Assembly (NCBI RefSeq): GCF_018383905.1
Contig: NZ_JAGYWA010000001.1
Coordinates: 453,518 to 517,517, forward strand
Direction: 5' to 3'
Length of the DNA stretch: 64,000 nt
Source: Flavobacterium branchiicola
Lineage (GTDB): Bacteria > Bacteroidota > Bacteroidia > Flavobacteriales > Flavobacteriaceae
Below, piece after piece: positions 7,667 through 15,463 of this stretch (its first letter is position 1; each line of letters begins with the position of its first letter). The translations under genes and the position numbers were made by a program. The notes beneath the pieces were generated by a model, which worked only from the letters and a program-made list of their open reading frames with translations, had not been told where the DNA came from and did no database searches.

Positions 7667-9805
7667 CTAAAACTTTAATGTTAAACCAGCAAGGAAATTA
7701 ATTCCTGCCTGAGGATAATAGTAAGGATAAACATCCCACATTGCCCCATTTGAAACATATTTTTTATCTAAAATATTGTTTACTAAACCGGTAATCGTGA
7801 TTGATTTAAAGATGGATTTTGGTTTGATTTCATACGAAACATTCAAATCATTTACGAAGTAATCAGCCAATTTTGCTGATGGCAATTCAATATTATTCAT
7901 ATATTGTTCGCCAACGTATTTCTGTAATAATGAAATATGCAAACTCTGAATTGGGCTATAAACAATTATATTTCCTGCAATAACTTCTGGAGAATAGGCA
8001 ATTTTAGTCGTTCCGTAAAATTCTCCTTCTACAGCGAGGTCAACATTTTTATTACTGCTTAAAGTGAAATTAGGTCTAAGAATAAATTTTTCTGAAAGTG
8101 CAATTGTAGCATCAAATTCAAATCCTAAACGGTAGCTTTTCTCTGTATTTGCTCGAATTGGCGCTCCAACATCGTCTAATCTTCCGGTTAAAATTAACTG
8201 ATCTCTATATCCCATATAGTAGAAGTTAGAATTCAACTGAAATTTCTCCGAATTAAATCTCCATCCTAATTCAAAATCATTTAATTTCTCTGGTTTTACA
8301 TTTCCGCCTTCATAATCTGTTCTGTTTGGCTCACGATTAGCGCGGGCATAAGAGAAATAAAGATTGTTCTTTTGATTCACTTCATAATTAAAACCTGCCT
8401 TTGGATTAAAGAAATTGAATGTATCGTTTACCAACCCCGTTTCCGCACTATTAGCCTTATATCGCACTCTTCTATATTGTAAATCACCATAAAAGCTTAA
8501 TTTTTCCGTAAACTGATAGTTTGCTTTTGCGAAAATATTACCATCTGTTTTTGTTGAAAAATCATCATAATAATGATCTCCCGGCTCTGTCTGAGAAGCG
8601 TATCTAGCCCAGATTACTTGCCCAAAATGATCGCCTTCATATTTATTCCAGCCTCCGCCAAAAATAGCATCAAGCTTTTCTTCTTTATATTTCACAGAAA
8701 AAGTGGTTCCGTAAAAATCATTATCCAACCATTTCTGACGAACCAAATCTGTTGTTGTAACCGTACCAACCGGATTTAAATTATAGTCAGCCATATCGGC
8801 ATCTTCCTTATAATTTTCGTAATAACCTTTTCCTTTTGTATAATGAAAAGCTAGATTAGTACTCCATTTATCAGACAAAGATTCACTCCAGTGCAATTGA
8901 TAATGATCTTGTTTGTAATTGTCGGTTTCGTTATCATAAAAACGTACATTTCCAGATTCGTCTGTATACATTCCAGCCGAATTAAAAGTGCGGTTTTTAT
9001 TTAATGTCTCAGCGTCAACGCCATTCCAGGATTGATATGTTTTTTCTGTTCCACCAAAAACCAAAGCTTTAATTAATGTTGTTTTACCAACATAAGTTCC
9101 CTGAAGGAAATACGATTTTAGATCCGAACTGGCACGATCCACGTAACCGTCAGATTTAATAGTTGACAAACGTCCGGCAAGTTCAAAATGATCATTTAAT
9201 AAACCTGTACTAAACTTTACCGTGTTTTTATTTGAATTAAAACTTCCGTAAGAGCTTGAAATTTCACCATTGGCTTTTGAAGCATAATTATCTGTCAACA
9301 TATTTAAACTTGCACCAAAAGCAGAAGATCCATTGGTAGAAGTTCCGACACCACGTTGCAATTGAAGACTTTCTAATGATGATGCAAAATCAGGCATATT
9401 AACCCAGAAAGTTCCCTGACTTTCTGCATCATTGTATGGAATTCCGTTAATCGTAACGTTTACTCTTGTAGCATCGCTTCCACGAACGCGGATTCCGCTA
9501 TAACCAATTCCAGTTCCGGCATCAGAAGTTGTAACTACAGAAGGAAGATAATTCATTAAAGTTGGAATATCTTGTCCCAAATTTCTGTATTTGATTTCTT
9601 TTTTATCCATATTACTAAAAGTAACAGGCGTTTTTGAAGTCACACGAACTGCAGAAACCAATACATCATCAAGTTTGTTGACTTTGGTAGAATCCTGCTC
9701 CTGAGCAAAAGAGAATAGAGTAAAAAAAATAGAGAATAGAGTAAAGAAAATAATTTTGGTTCCGTTTACATCATAAACCTTTGAACCTTTAAAAATAGTT
9801 TTCAT
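7667..9805 (-). CDS. TonB-dependent outer-membrane receptor, probably for thiamine
   Basis: A 712-residue TonB-dependent transporter. It has a signal peptide ending near FSFAQ, a plug domain (about 55-165; IRVRGSDATRVNVTINGIPYND, LQLQRGVGTSTNGSSAFGASLNM), and a 22-strand-type barrel ending in the outer-membrane C-terminal Phe (LAGLTLKF). It has no SusC-type N-terminal carboxypeptidase-like domain. A TPP riboswitch in its leader makes thiamine or a derivative the best substrate guess, as for the Bacteroides thiamine receptor. The signal-peptide region is odd: a near-exact tandem duplication at about 9711-9750 encodes FTLFS twice. The start ATG sits at the edge of a perfect hairpin. Confidence 0.9.
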   Translation of the reverse strand: MKTIFKGSKVYDVNGTKIIFFTLFSIFFTLFSFAQEQDSTKVNKLDDVLVSAVRVTSKTPVTFSNMDKKEIKYRNLGQDIPTLMNYLPSVVTTSDAGTGIGYSGIRVRGSDATRVNVTINGIPYNDAESQGTFWVNMPDFASSLESLQLQRGVGTSTNGSSAFGASLNMLTDNYASKANGEISSSYGSFNSNKNTVKFSTGLLNDHFELAGRLSTIKSDGYVDRASSDLKSYFLQGTYVGKTTLIKALVFGGTEKTYQSWNGVDAETLNKNRTFNSAGMYTDESGNVRFYDNETDNYKQDHYQLHWSESLSDKWSTNLAFHYTKGKGYYENYKEDADMADYNLNPVGTVTTTDLVRQKWLDNDFYGTTFSVKYKEEKLDAIFGGGWNKYEGDHFGQVIWARYASQTEPGDHYYDDFSTKTDGNIFAKANYQFTEKLSFYGDLQYRRVRYKANSAETGLVNDTFNFFNPKAGFNYEVNQKNNLYFSYARANREPNRTDYEGGNVKPEKLNDFELGWRFNSEKFQLNSNFYYMGYRDQLILTGRLDDVGAPIRANTEKSYRLGFEFDATIALSEKFILRPNFTLSSNKNVDLAVEGEFYGTTKIAYSPEVIAGNIIVYSPIQSLHISLLQKYVGEQYMNNIELPSAKLADYFVNDLNVSYEIKPKSIFKSITITGLVNNILDKKYVSNGAMWDVYPYYYPQAGINFLAGLTLKF

Positions 9806-9823
9806 TCGTAAAAAATTACGAAT
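9804..9823 (-). promoter_or_regulatory. Start-codon hairpin, candidate riboswitch expression platform
   Basis: ATTCGTAA (9804-9811) and TTACGAAT (9816-9823) form a perfect 8-bp stem with a 4-nt loop. In the mRNA the A and U of the receptor AUG are paired in this stem. Blocking initiation in this way would let the upstream TPP aptamer control translation. The mechanism is inferred. Confidence 0.55.
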
Positions 9824-9894
9824 AAAAGGGGGAATTATTCTTTTGTTAAATTAATAAAATTGTTTCACGACAAGATAAAGTGTGCACGCTTGAT

Positions 9895-9981
9895 AGTGTC
9901 GTTTTTCCCTTAGCAACATTACTCGCTCAGGTTCTTTGGGTATGATCTCAGCTCGTTATTTAGAGCACCCCTTTGAGACAG
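9895..9981 (-). ncRNA. TPP (THI-box) riboswitch
   Basis: On the minus strand the conserved aptamer elements occur in order and spacing: GGGGUGCU, GCUGAGAUCAUACCC, GAACCUGA, then UAAU...GCUAAGGGA. On the plus strand CTGAGA maps to 9946-9951, ACCTGA to 9927-9932 and AGGGA to 9906-9910. Closing P1 pairing is possible between UGUC near 9977-9981 and GACA near 9897-9900. It lies about 90 nt upstream of the TonB-dependent receptor start on the same strand. By family knowledge it lowers expression when TPP is abundant. Confidence 0.95.
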
Positions 9982-10020
9982 TGCAAATGTAATGTTAAAA
10001 AATTAAAAACTCCAAAAAAC

Positions 10021-10071
10021 AAATTCCAAATTCCAAAACAACTGAAAAGATGATTTTGGAATTTGGAATTT
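10021..10071 (-). terminator. Repeat-derived terminator after the arfB operon
   Basis: A perfect 18-bp stem of the AATTTGGAATTTGG repeat family (10021-10038 with 10054-10071). On the minus strand it is followed by a T-rich run. It lies between the ArfB-like gene and the TPP riboswitch and so separates the two transcription units. Confidence 0.7.
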
Positions 10072-10085
10072 TAAAAGATTGGTAT

Positions 10086-10490
10086 TTAATCCAGGTTGGG
10101 TTTCTTGCGAGATTGCTTCAAATCAGAAATATTCTTTTTATCCTTAATACGCTTTTTAATAACTGATTTCGGAATTTTAGTTGCTTTACGAATTTTAGGA
10201 ACAAACAGTCCTTTCTTGATTATTTCTAAAAATCGTTTTACAACAATCTCTTTATTTTTAAGCTGACTTCTGTCTTCGTCACAGTTTAAGATTAAGATAT
10301 TTTCTGAAGTTAATCTTGCCGAAATATTTTCTTTTAAAAGTAATTTCTCTTCATCAGATAAGGCTTGTGAAGCTTCCAAATCAAAAGATAAAACCACTTT
10401 TGATGAAACTTTGTTCACATTTTGTCCACCTGCACCACTGCTGCGAACGGCTTTAAAACCTAGTTCTGATATTATTTTATAGTTATCCAT
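10086..10490 (-). CDS. arfB: ArfB/YaeJ-like peptidyl-tRNA hydrolase (release-factor homologue)
   Basis: A stand-alone catalytic release-factor domain. SSGAGGQNVNK carries the GGQ motif (residues 21-23) that hydrolyses peptidyl-tRNA. The C-terminus is Lys/Arg-rich (KIPKSVIKKRIKDKK, QSRKKPNLD), matching the tail that ArfB inserts into the empty mRNA channel of stalled ribosomes. I choose the ATG at 10490 (MDNYKIISELGF). It gives 134 residues, near the family length, and overlaps the preceding stop by one base (TAATG), which suggests translational coupling. The longer frame adds 38 unrelated residues. Confidence 0.9.
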   Translation of the reverse strand: MDNYKIISELGFKAVRSSGAGGQNVNKVSSKVVLSFDLEASQALSDEEKLLLKENISARLTSENILILNCDEDRSQLKNKEIVVKRFLEIIKKGLFVPKIRKATKIPKSVIKKRIKDKKNISDLKQSRKKPNLD

Positions 10491-12604
10491 TATTGTGGCT
10501 GATGTGCCGCTTTTAATAAATCGTTTACTGTTTTTACAGGATTGAAAGTAATCAAAGGCACGGCAACAAAAACAGTTAGCCAATTGGCCATAGATCCATT
10601 CCATAAACCTGGTAATTCATAATTCTTAACCGATTTTCCATCGACACTTTTCTCAACAATAAATCCAGCTTTTTGATCAACATATTGAAGTAAATCGAAC
10701 TTTTCGTTTTTATAATTTTTAATTCCGCAAACCAAATCTACGGGATTAAAATGCGTTGCTTCTTCTAAAATTTTACGTTGCTTTTTGTTGGTCAGATCAA
10801 CTTGTGAAGTTTCTACAATTTGCAATGATTTTGCACCTTCATCATTCAGAACCCAAAACGGACCTCCGCCTGGTTCTCCTTCATTTTTAACCATTCCGCA
10901 AACACGAATCGGCCTGTCCAGAAGTTCTTTGATCTTGCTTATTTTATTTTCAAAAGTAAATTTATCAAAATCACTGCTTACTTCTACATTTATCTTTTCA
11001 TGTAAAAAAACAACAATCTCTTCTAATTCTTTTTCGCTAACTTTATTTTTATCAATTGCCTCTAAATACGAAAATACTCTTTGCTGTATTTCGATCAAAA
11101 CACCTGCTAAAGCCTTTTTATAAAGTGTAATTTGATCAATATGATTCTGAATTACATTATCGATGTTTTTAATAAAAATTACATCTGCGTCAAGATTGTT
11201 CAGGTTTTCTATAAGAGCTCCATGCCCTCCTGGTCTGAAAATCAAATTATCATTTTTGTCTTTTACTAATTTATCTTTTGAATCAATAGTAATTGAATCT
11301 GTGCTTTTACTTTGATAAGAATAACCAATATTGATTTTTATACCGGATGGTTCTTCAATTTTTTCTATTACCTCGTCAACACCCTGATAAAACAAATTCT
11401 GATGATTTTCTGAAACAGTAAAATGCAAATTAGAAACCTTTTTTGAAGCTGCATAATGCACACATTCATTCAAATGTTCTTCAATTGGGTTTGCAATATG
11501 AGTTTCATAAAGATGAAAAGGTAAAACGGCCTTAGGTTTATTTGCAAATTCAAAGTAATCAGGAGAAAGTAATAATTTTATAAAATAGTAATTTTTATAA
11601 TCTCTGTCTAAGGTTTCAAAATCAGGATAAACTTCTCTTAATTTGTGATCAATTGTTTTAAAAAACGGGAATTTCTCCATTCCAACAATAAAAATAGCAA
11701 GCTCTTTATCTTTTTTCCTATTGATATAAGCATTGATTGTTTCTTTTTGAATGTTAAAATCATTCAGAAATGCAATTAAAAACTTAAACATTCTGGTAGC
11801 TGCCCCAGATGCCGGAACAAATTTCTTGATTTTTAATTTTTCCTTCTGGCTATCAAAAAAAACTGCCTTTTCTTCAAAATCACTTTCAGATAAACTTAAA
11901 ATTCCATTCCCAATTGTCGCCGGACTTATTAAATTTCCTTTTGCAATACCATTTTTAAATGCTTCAAGTTGTTTTAAAATACTTTCAAAAGGAATTCCTC
12001 GCTCATATATCTGAACAAAATCTGCAGACGAAAAACCATGTTGCTTAGCTATCGTCAAATTATTTATAATAGTAGTTGCTTTTGCTAAACGACTTTCTTT
12101 ATTGCCAGATAAGGTTATAAAAGGTTTATTAGTATCTATCAAAGTTTGTTTAAAAACAGAAAACACAGTCTCTCTTCCTTCAGGAGTATCTCTGATATCG
12201 TCTTTTTCCCAAGGAACATCAATATCCGTAAGGAAAAATAAATCATACTCATGTTTCAATGCCGCCTCATTTAAAAGGGGATCACAGAAACCGTAATACA
12301 TTTCAGAAAAAACTTTAGTTACCATTAAATTGGTATCACAGAACAAGTATTTTTTTGCCTTCGCTAATTTTTCATTTTCCAAAGCAACTTGCCCGTATGC
12401 AATAGGCATCATATCATCGGCTACACAAATATGCTGATTTTCCTCCCATTTTTCCTGTAAATAATCGCGTGCAAACTCGGGAACCCATTCGGTTTCGTAG
12501 TAATCTGCAAGCTGCGTCGCCAGCGTTGTTTTACCTGTACTTTCAGGCCCAAACAAAGCAATTTTTATGATTGTTGTGTTTTGCTGTTTAAGATTTTTCT
12601 CCAT
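10490..12604 (-). CDS. NadR-like P-loop kinase fused to DUF4301
   Basis: A 704-residue two-domain protein. Residues 11-185 are a NadR/ribosylnicotinamide-kinase-like ATPase with Walker A GPESTGKT (19-26) and EFARDYL. From about residue 190 comes a full DUF4301 domain: FVPASGAATRMF (262-273), RPGGHGALIENL (457-468), FIKNIDN (477-483) and RVCGMVKNEGEPGGGPF (567-583). These motifs resemble UDP-sugar pyrophosphorylases (glycine-rich loop, PPGHG, NIDN). A kinase coupled to a nucleotidyltransferase is inferred, not shown. The ATG at 12604 is chosen because family similarity begins there. It overlaps the 3' end of the PnuC-type gene by 40 bp. From memory, DUF4301 usually occurs as a separate protein of about 510 residues. 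Confidence 0.8.
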   Translation of the reverse strand: MEKNLKQQNTTIIKIALFGPESTGKTTLATQLADYYETEWVPEFARDYLQEKWEENQHICVADDMMPIAYGQVALENEKLAKAKKYLFCDTNLMVTKVFSEMYYGFCDPLLNEAALKHEYDLFFLTDIDVPWEKDDIRDTPEGRETVFSVFKQTLIDTNKPFITLSGNKESRLAKATTIINNLTIAKQHGFSSADFVQIYERGIPFESILKQLEAFKNGIAKGNLISPATIGNGILSLSESDFEEKAVFFDSQKEKLKIKKFVPASGAATRMFKFLIAFLNDFNIQKETINAYINRKKDKELAIFIVGMEKFPFFKTIDHKLREVYPDFETLDRDYKNYYFIKLLLSPDYFEFANKPKAVLPFHLYETHIANPIEEHLNECVHYAASKKVSNLHFTVSENHQNLFYQGVDEVIEKIEEPSGIKINIGYSYQSKSTDSITIDSKDKLVKDKNDNLIFRPGGHGALIENLNNLDADVIFIKNIDNVIQNHIDQITLYKKALAGVLIEIQQRVFSYLEAIDKNKVSEKELEEIVVFLHEKINVEVSSDFDKFTFENKISKIKELLDRPIRVCGMVKNEGEPGGGPFWVLNDEGAKSLQIVETSQVDLTNKKQRKILEEATHFNPVDLVCGIKNYKNEKFDLLQYVDQKAGFIVEKSVDGKSVKNYELPGLWNGSMANWLTVFVAVPLITFNPVKTVNDLLKAAHQPQ

Positions 12605-13188
12605 TCTAAATAAGCTGAAATAGCTAAAATTGTAAAAATTAAATATTGAAGTGACAGCATCCCTAAGCCACGATAAGCGTAAAGAGGTACAACAATAATG
12701 TCGCCAATAATCCAAAGTGTCCAGTTTTCGATTTTTTTCCTGGCCATATACCACATTCCCGCAAAAAATATTCCAGATGAAATCATATCGACATAATTGT
12801 CTTTTTTAATTTCATAATCGAAATATTTATAAATCCCGAAAACTACAAAAACAGTTACAATAAACAGTAAGATTCCGATTAATTTTTCATTAAGAGTTGT
12901 ACGGGTAATCGGTAGATTTTCCTCTACAGTTCCTCCTTTTGCCCAAACATACCAACCGTAAATACTCATAATCGAGAAATATCCGTTTATTATCATATCA
13001 CCAATGTAACCAGCAACATATAAAAGATAAACTGAAATAACCGTCGCAATCAATCCTGTCGGATAAACCCAAATATTCTCTTTTTTGGCAAACCAAACAC
13101 TCAAAATACCACAAACAAAGACTAAAAACTCTAAAGCAATATGCCACAAAGGAGCATTTCTATAACTGTCTAGAAAAAAATCAATCAT
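12565..13188 (-). CDS. PnuC-family vitamin/nucleoside transporter
   Basis: A 207-residue inner-membrane protein with about seven hydrophobic helices. The PnuC signature region is visible: FAKKENIWVYPTGLIATVISVYLLY, GDMIINGYFSIMSIYGWYVW, and later GMWYMARKKIENWTLWIIGDI. The family includes transporters for nicotinamide riboside (PnuC), thiamine (PnuT) and riboflavin (PnuX), which work by facilitated diffusion with trapping by phosphorylation. The adjacent overlapping kinase fits such trapping. The nearby TPP-controlled receptor favours thiamine, while the NadR-like kinase favours nicotinamide riboside. I cannot choose between them. Confidence 0.88.
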   Translation of the reverse strand: MIDFFLDSYRNAPLWHIALEFLVFVCGILSVWFAKKENIWVYPTGLIATVISVYLLYVAGYIGDMIINGYFSIMSIYGWYVWAKGGTVEENLPITRTTLNEKLIGILLFIVTVFVVFGIYKYFDYEIKKDNYVDMISSGIFFAGMWYMARKKIENWTLWIIGDIIVVPLYAYRGLGMLSLQYLIFTILAISAYLEWRKILNSKTQQS

Positions 13189-13211
13189 TATTCAGGTTGT
13201 TTTTGGGTTGT

Positions 13212-13940
13212 TTACGATTCAAAAAAGTGGCTGTCGTTTTCAAAAGCAGTTCCAATAACTACTAAATCTGCTCCTGCGTTGTATGCATTTTGAATTGCGT
13301 GCAAATCTACAATTCCTCCTCCAACAATTATAGGAATTTCGACATTTTGCGCAATTAACTCTATCATTTTCAACGGAACCGCATTTTTTGCTCCACTCCC
13401 CGCTTCCAGATATATTAGTTTATTACCTAACATCTCTCCGGCCTGCGCAGTTGCCAGTGCCAAATCAAAGTTTTCACGATTCAGAGGTTTTGTTTTACTT
13501 ACACGTGCCACTGCAGTTTCATTACCGCTTTCAATCAAAATATAACCTGTCGAAATAACCTCAACTTTAGTTTTTTTCAAAATCGGGGCTGCCTGAACCT
13601 GATATTCTATTAAATAGTCTGGATTTCGCCCAGATAATAAGGCTAAAAACAAAATAGCATCTGCCTGAGGTGAGATTTGTGACGGATCACCCGGAAATAA
13701 AACAACTGGTAAATTTGTGTTTTGCTTTAACTGTACAATTAATTCTTCTAAAATTGCAGTCTTAACAATACTTCCTCCAACAAAAATGTGAGTTGCAGGA
13801 GACTGATTTATTTTAACTAATAAATTATCTAACTTCTCCATCGCAATTTTGTCAGGATCTAAAAGTATAGCCAGTAATTTTTGACCTTTACTTTTAGCTT
13901 CTAAAATCTGCTGATGTATATTATTTTGTTTTTGCTGCAT
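13212..13940 (-). CDS. PcrB-type geranylgeranylglyceryl/heptaprenylglyceryl phosphate synthase
   Basis: TIM-barrel prenyltransferase that joins sn-glycerol-1-phosphate to a polyprenyl diphosphate. Seen: LLAILLDPDKI near residue 22, HIFVGGSIV, VVLFPGDPSQI, ALLSGRNPDYLIE, YILIESG and LIYLEAGSGAKNAV, and the C-terminal phosphate-binding PIIVGGGIVD and GADLVVIGTAFEND. The start ATG at 13940 gives 242 residues, standard for the family. The 14 residues further upstream lack similarity. It is first in the minus-strand operon, 23 bp before the PnuC-type gene. Such enzymes occur in many Bacteroidetes; their product there is less clear than in Archaea. Confidence 0.92.
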   Translation of the reverse strand: MQQKQNNIHQQILEAKSKGQKLLAILLDPDKIAMEKLDNLLVKINQSPATHIFVGGSIVKTAILEELIVQLKQNTNLPVVLFPGDPSQISPQADAILFLALLSGRNPDYLIEYQVQAAPILKKTKVEVISTGYILIESGNETAVARVSKTKPLNRENFDLALATAQAGEMLGNKLIYLEAGSGAKNAVPLKMIELIAQNVEIPIIVGGGIVDLHAIQNAYNAGADLVVIGTAFENDSHFFES

Positions 13941-13994
13941 AGTGGGCGTAAAAGTAAAAAGATTTTTAAAGCTGATGAACAATTTAGAATGAAT

Positions 13995-14002
13995 TATATT
14001 TG
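13995..14002 (+). promoter_or_regulatory. Putative -7 box for the Crp/Fnr regulator gene
   Basis: TATATTTG matches TAnnTTTG and ends 30 bp before the ATG at 14033. It lies within the 92-bp divergent gap with the PcrB-type gene. Confidence 0.5.
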
Positions 14003-14032
14003 TATACTCTCTACTGCAATCAAAGGAAGAAT

Positions 14033-14629
14033 ATGATCGCTACTGAACTATTAGAAAAATATGGTGCAATAAAAAAATCTTTCGCTAAAAACGAGATTAT
14101 TTTTGAAGAAGGGAATTTGCCAACGCATTATTATCAGATTATTTCAGGAGAAGTTAAGATGAGTAATTACAATGATGATGGTCGCGAATTTATTCAGGGT
14201 ATATTTTATAAAAATCAATCCTTTGGCGAACCTCCATTATTCTTAAATCAAAAATATCCAGCAAATGCAATTGCTGTTGAAAACTGCCAGATACTTTTTC
14301 TTCCCAAACTTACTTTCATGAAGTTACTGGAAGAAAATCCGTCAATTAGCATTAAAATAATCGAAAATCTGGCGCAACGTCTGTATTACAAATCTGTTAT
14401 GGCAGCAGAAATTTCTACACACGAACCAGAACACCGGGTTTTAAAACTAATTGATCACGGAATTGCTTATTTTGATTTTAAAAAAGATTCAAATGGATAT
14501 CTCATCAATTTTACAAGACAACAAATTGGAGATTTAACCGGTCTTCGTGTTGAAACCGTTATCAGAACCATTAAAACCCTTGAGAAAAAGGGAGAACTGA
14601 AGATAATTAATCGAAAAGTATACCGTTAA
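14033..14629 (+). CDS. Crp/Fnr-family transcription regulator
   Basis: A 198-residue regulator. The N-terminal cyclic-nucleotide-type beta-roll (about 12-115; EIIFEEGNLPTHYYQIISGEVK, FIQGIFYKNQSFGEPPLF) is followed by a dimer helix and a C-terminal Crp winged helix (RQQIGDLTGLRVETVIRTIKTLEKKGELKI). No FNR-type cysteine cluster is present (only one Cys, in the roll), so an O2-sensing 4Fe-4S cluster is unlikely. The ATG at 14033 follows AAGGAAGA; the longer frame begins with a non-conserved TTG segment. Directly downstream are a palindrome of Crp-site type and a globin operon, its likely target. Confidence 0.9.
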   Translation: MIATELLEKYGAIKKSFAKNEIIFEEGNLPTHYYQIISGEVKMSNYNDDGREFIQGIFYKNQSFGEPPLFLNQKYPANAIAVENCQILFLPKLTFMKLLEENPSISIKIIENLAQRLYYKSVMAAEISTHEPEHRVLKLIDHGIAYFDFKKDSNGYLINFTRQQIGDLTGLRVETVIRTIKTLEKKGELKIINRKVYR

Positions 14630-14640
14630 AATAGTTATCT

Positions 14641-14662
14641 TTTTATGATTTTAGTCATAAAA
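14641..14662. promoter_or_regulatory. 22-bp palindromic Crp/Fnr-type operator
   Basis: TTTTATGA, six bases, TCATAAAA: perfect 8-bp arms with the layout of Crp/Fnr half-sites. It lies 11 bp after the regulator stop. Its centre (14651.5) is about 43 bp before the start predicted from the -7 box at 14682-14689, the position used by class II activators. Confidence 0.65.
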
Positions 14663-14681
14663 CGGAGTTGTATAGTGCATG

Positions 14682-14689
14682 TACCTTTG
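14682..14689 (+). promoter_or_regulatory. Putative -7 box of the globin operon
   Basis: TACCTTTG matches TAnnTTTG, 21 bp upstream of the ATG at 14711. No -33 TTG stands at the usual spacing, as expected for an activator-dependent promoter. Confidence 0.5.
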
Positions 14690-14710
14690 TTGGTATAAAA
14701 ACAATATATC

Positions 14711-14995
14711 ATGACACTATATCAATCAACTTTCGACATTTTTAATAGAAATTATATGGGATCTGCAGCAATGGCTGTAATTGCTCAAAGCTGTTTAGGA
14801 GGCGCTGCAGCAATGTATGTTTTAGCAAATGGAACTTCGATTCCGCAAATGATTCAACTGGCTATTATTGTTTTGGCTTGTGTTTTTGCAAACACTTCAA
14901 TATTGGCACAAATGAAACACAAAACAGTTTTTAACCTTATTATTGCAAGTGCATTATTAAGCGTATTTTTTATAGTCTTAAATAGTTTTATCTAG
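14711..14995 (+). CDS. Small membrane protein of unknown function
   Basis: A 94-residue protein with three predicted transmembrane helices: about 16-38 (GSAAMAVIAQSCLGGAAAMYVL), 48-66 (MIQLAIIVLACVFANTSIL) and 73-92 (FNLIIASALLSVFFIVLNSF). I do not recognise a named family. It sits between a Crp/Fnr palindrome and the globin gene. Its TAG stop overlaps the GTG start of the globin by one base, so the two are almost certainly one transcript. A role linked to NO or O2 stress would be inferred from context alone. Confidence 0.75.
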   Translation: MTLYQSTFDIFNRNYMGSAAMAVIAQSCLGGAAAMYVLANGTSIPQMIQLAIIVLACVFANTSILAQMKHKTVFNLIIASALLSVFFIVLNSFI

Positions 14996-15381
14996 TGAGA
15001 AAACAAATTGAAAATAGAGATGACGTCACTTTTTTAGTGCATCAGTTTTATGCTAAAATAAGAGCCGACAAAGAAATCGGCTTTTATTTTAATGACCTGA
15101 TTTCTGATTGGGACGCTCATCTCGAAAAACTAACTGATTTTTGGGAAATGAATTTATTTGCAGCAAAAAAGTATAAAGGAAATCCGATTGCTGTACATAA
15201 TGAAGTTGATGCCCATTTTGATGGTAAAATCACTTCAAATGAGTTCGGAATCTGGCTAAATCATTGGTTTCAGACTATTGATGAATATTTTGAAGGTGAA
15301 AATGCAGATACACTAAAAAGACGTGCCAGAAAAATGAGTACGTTTTTATATATGGGTATGTTTGAGCACCGGAAAAAGTAA
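14995..15381 (+). CDS. Group III truncated hemoglobin
   Basis: A 128-residue truncated globin. B-helix VHQFYAKIRADKEIGFYF carries the B10 Tyr (residue 19), DFWEMNLF lies in the E helix, and PIAVHNEVDAHFD holds the probable proximal His68, aligning with the proximal His of Campylobacter Ctb. Such proteins bind O2 and NO and are linked to nitrosative stress. The start is a GTG (14995) overlapping the previous stop. No in-frame ATG precedes the conserved B helix, so the GTG start is well supported. Confidence 0.92.
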   Translation: MRKQIENRDDVTFLVHQFYAKIRADKEIGFYFNDLISDWDAHLEKLTDFWEMNLFAAKKYKGNPIAVHNEVDAHFDGKITSNEFGIWLNHWFQTIDEYFEGENADTLKRRARKMSTFLYMGMFEHRKK

Positions 15382-15384
15382 AAT

Positions 15385-15418
15385 GAAATTTAAAAATTTT
15401 GGAATTTGGAATTTGGAC
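15385..15418. repeat. AATTTGGAATTTGG repeat copy
   Basis: One copy of the short A/T-rich repeat family between the globin gene and the convergent transferase gene. It is followed by a fragment CCCGAGCGATAGCGAACAGG typical of intergenic repeats. Confidence 0.5.
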
Positions 15419-15463
15419 CCGAGCGATAGCGAACAGGCGAAGCAATTTTTATATTTAAAAAAA

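Noticed and set aside
12605..12754. N-terminal extension of the kinase-DUF4301 frame by 50 residues
   Set aside because: It lies entirely inside the PnuC-type gene in another frame and has no similarity to kinases. The ATG at 12604 directly precedes the conserved domain.
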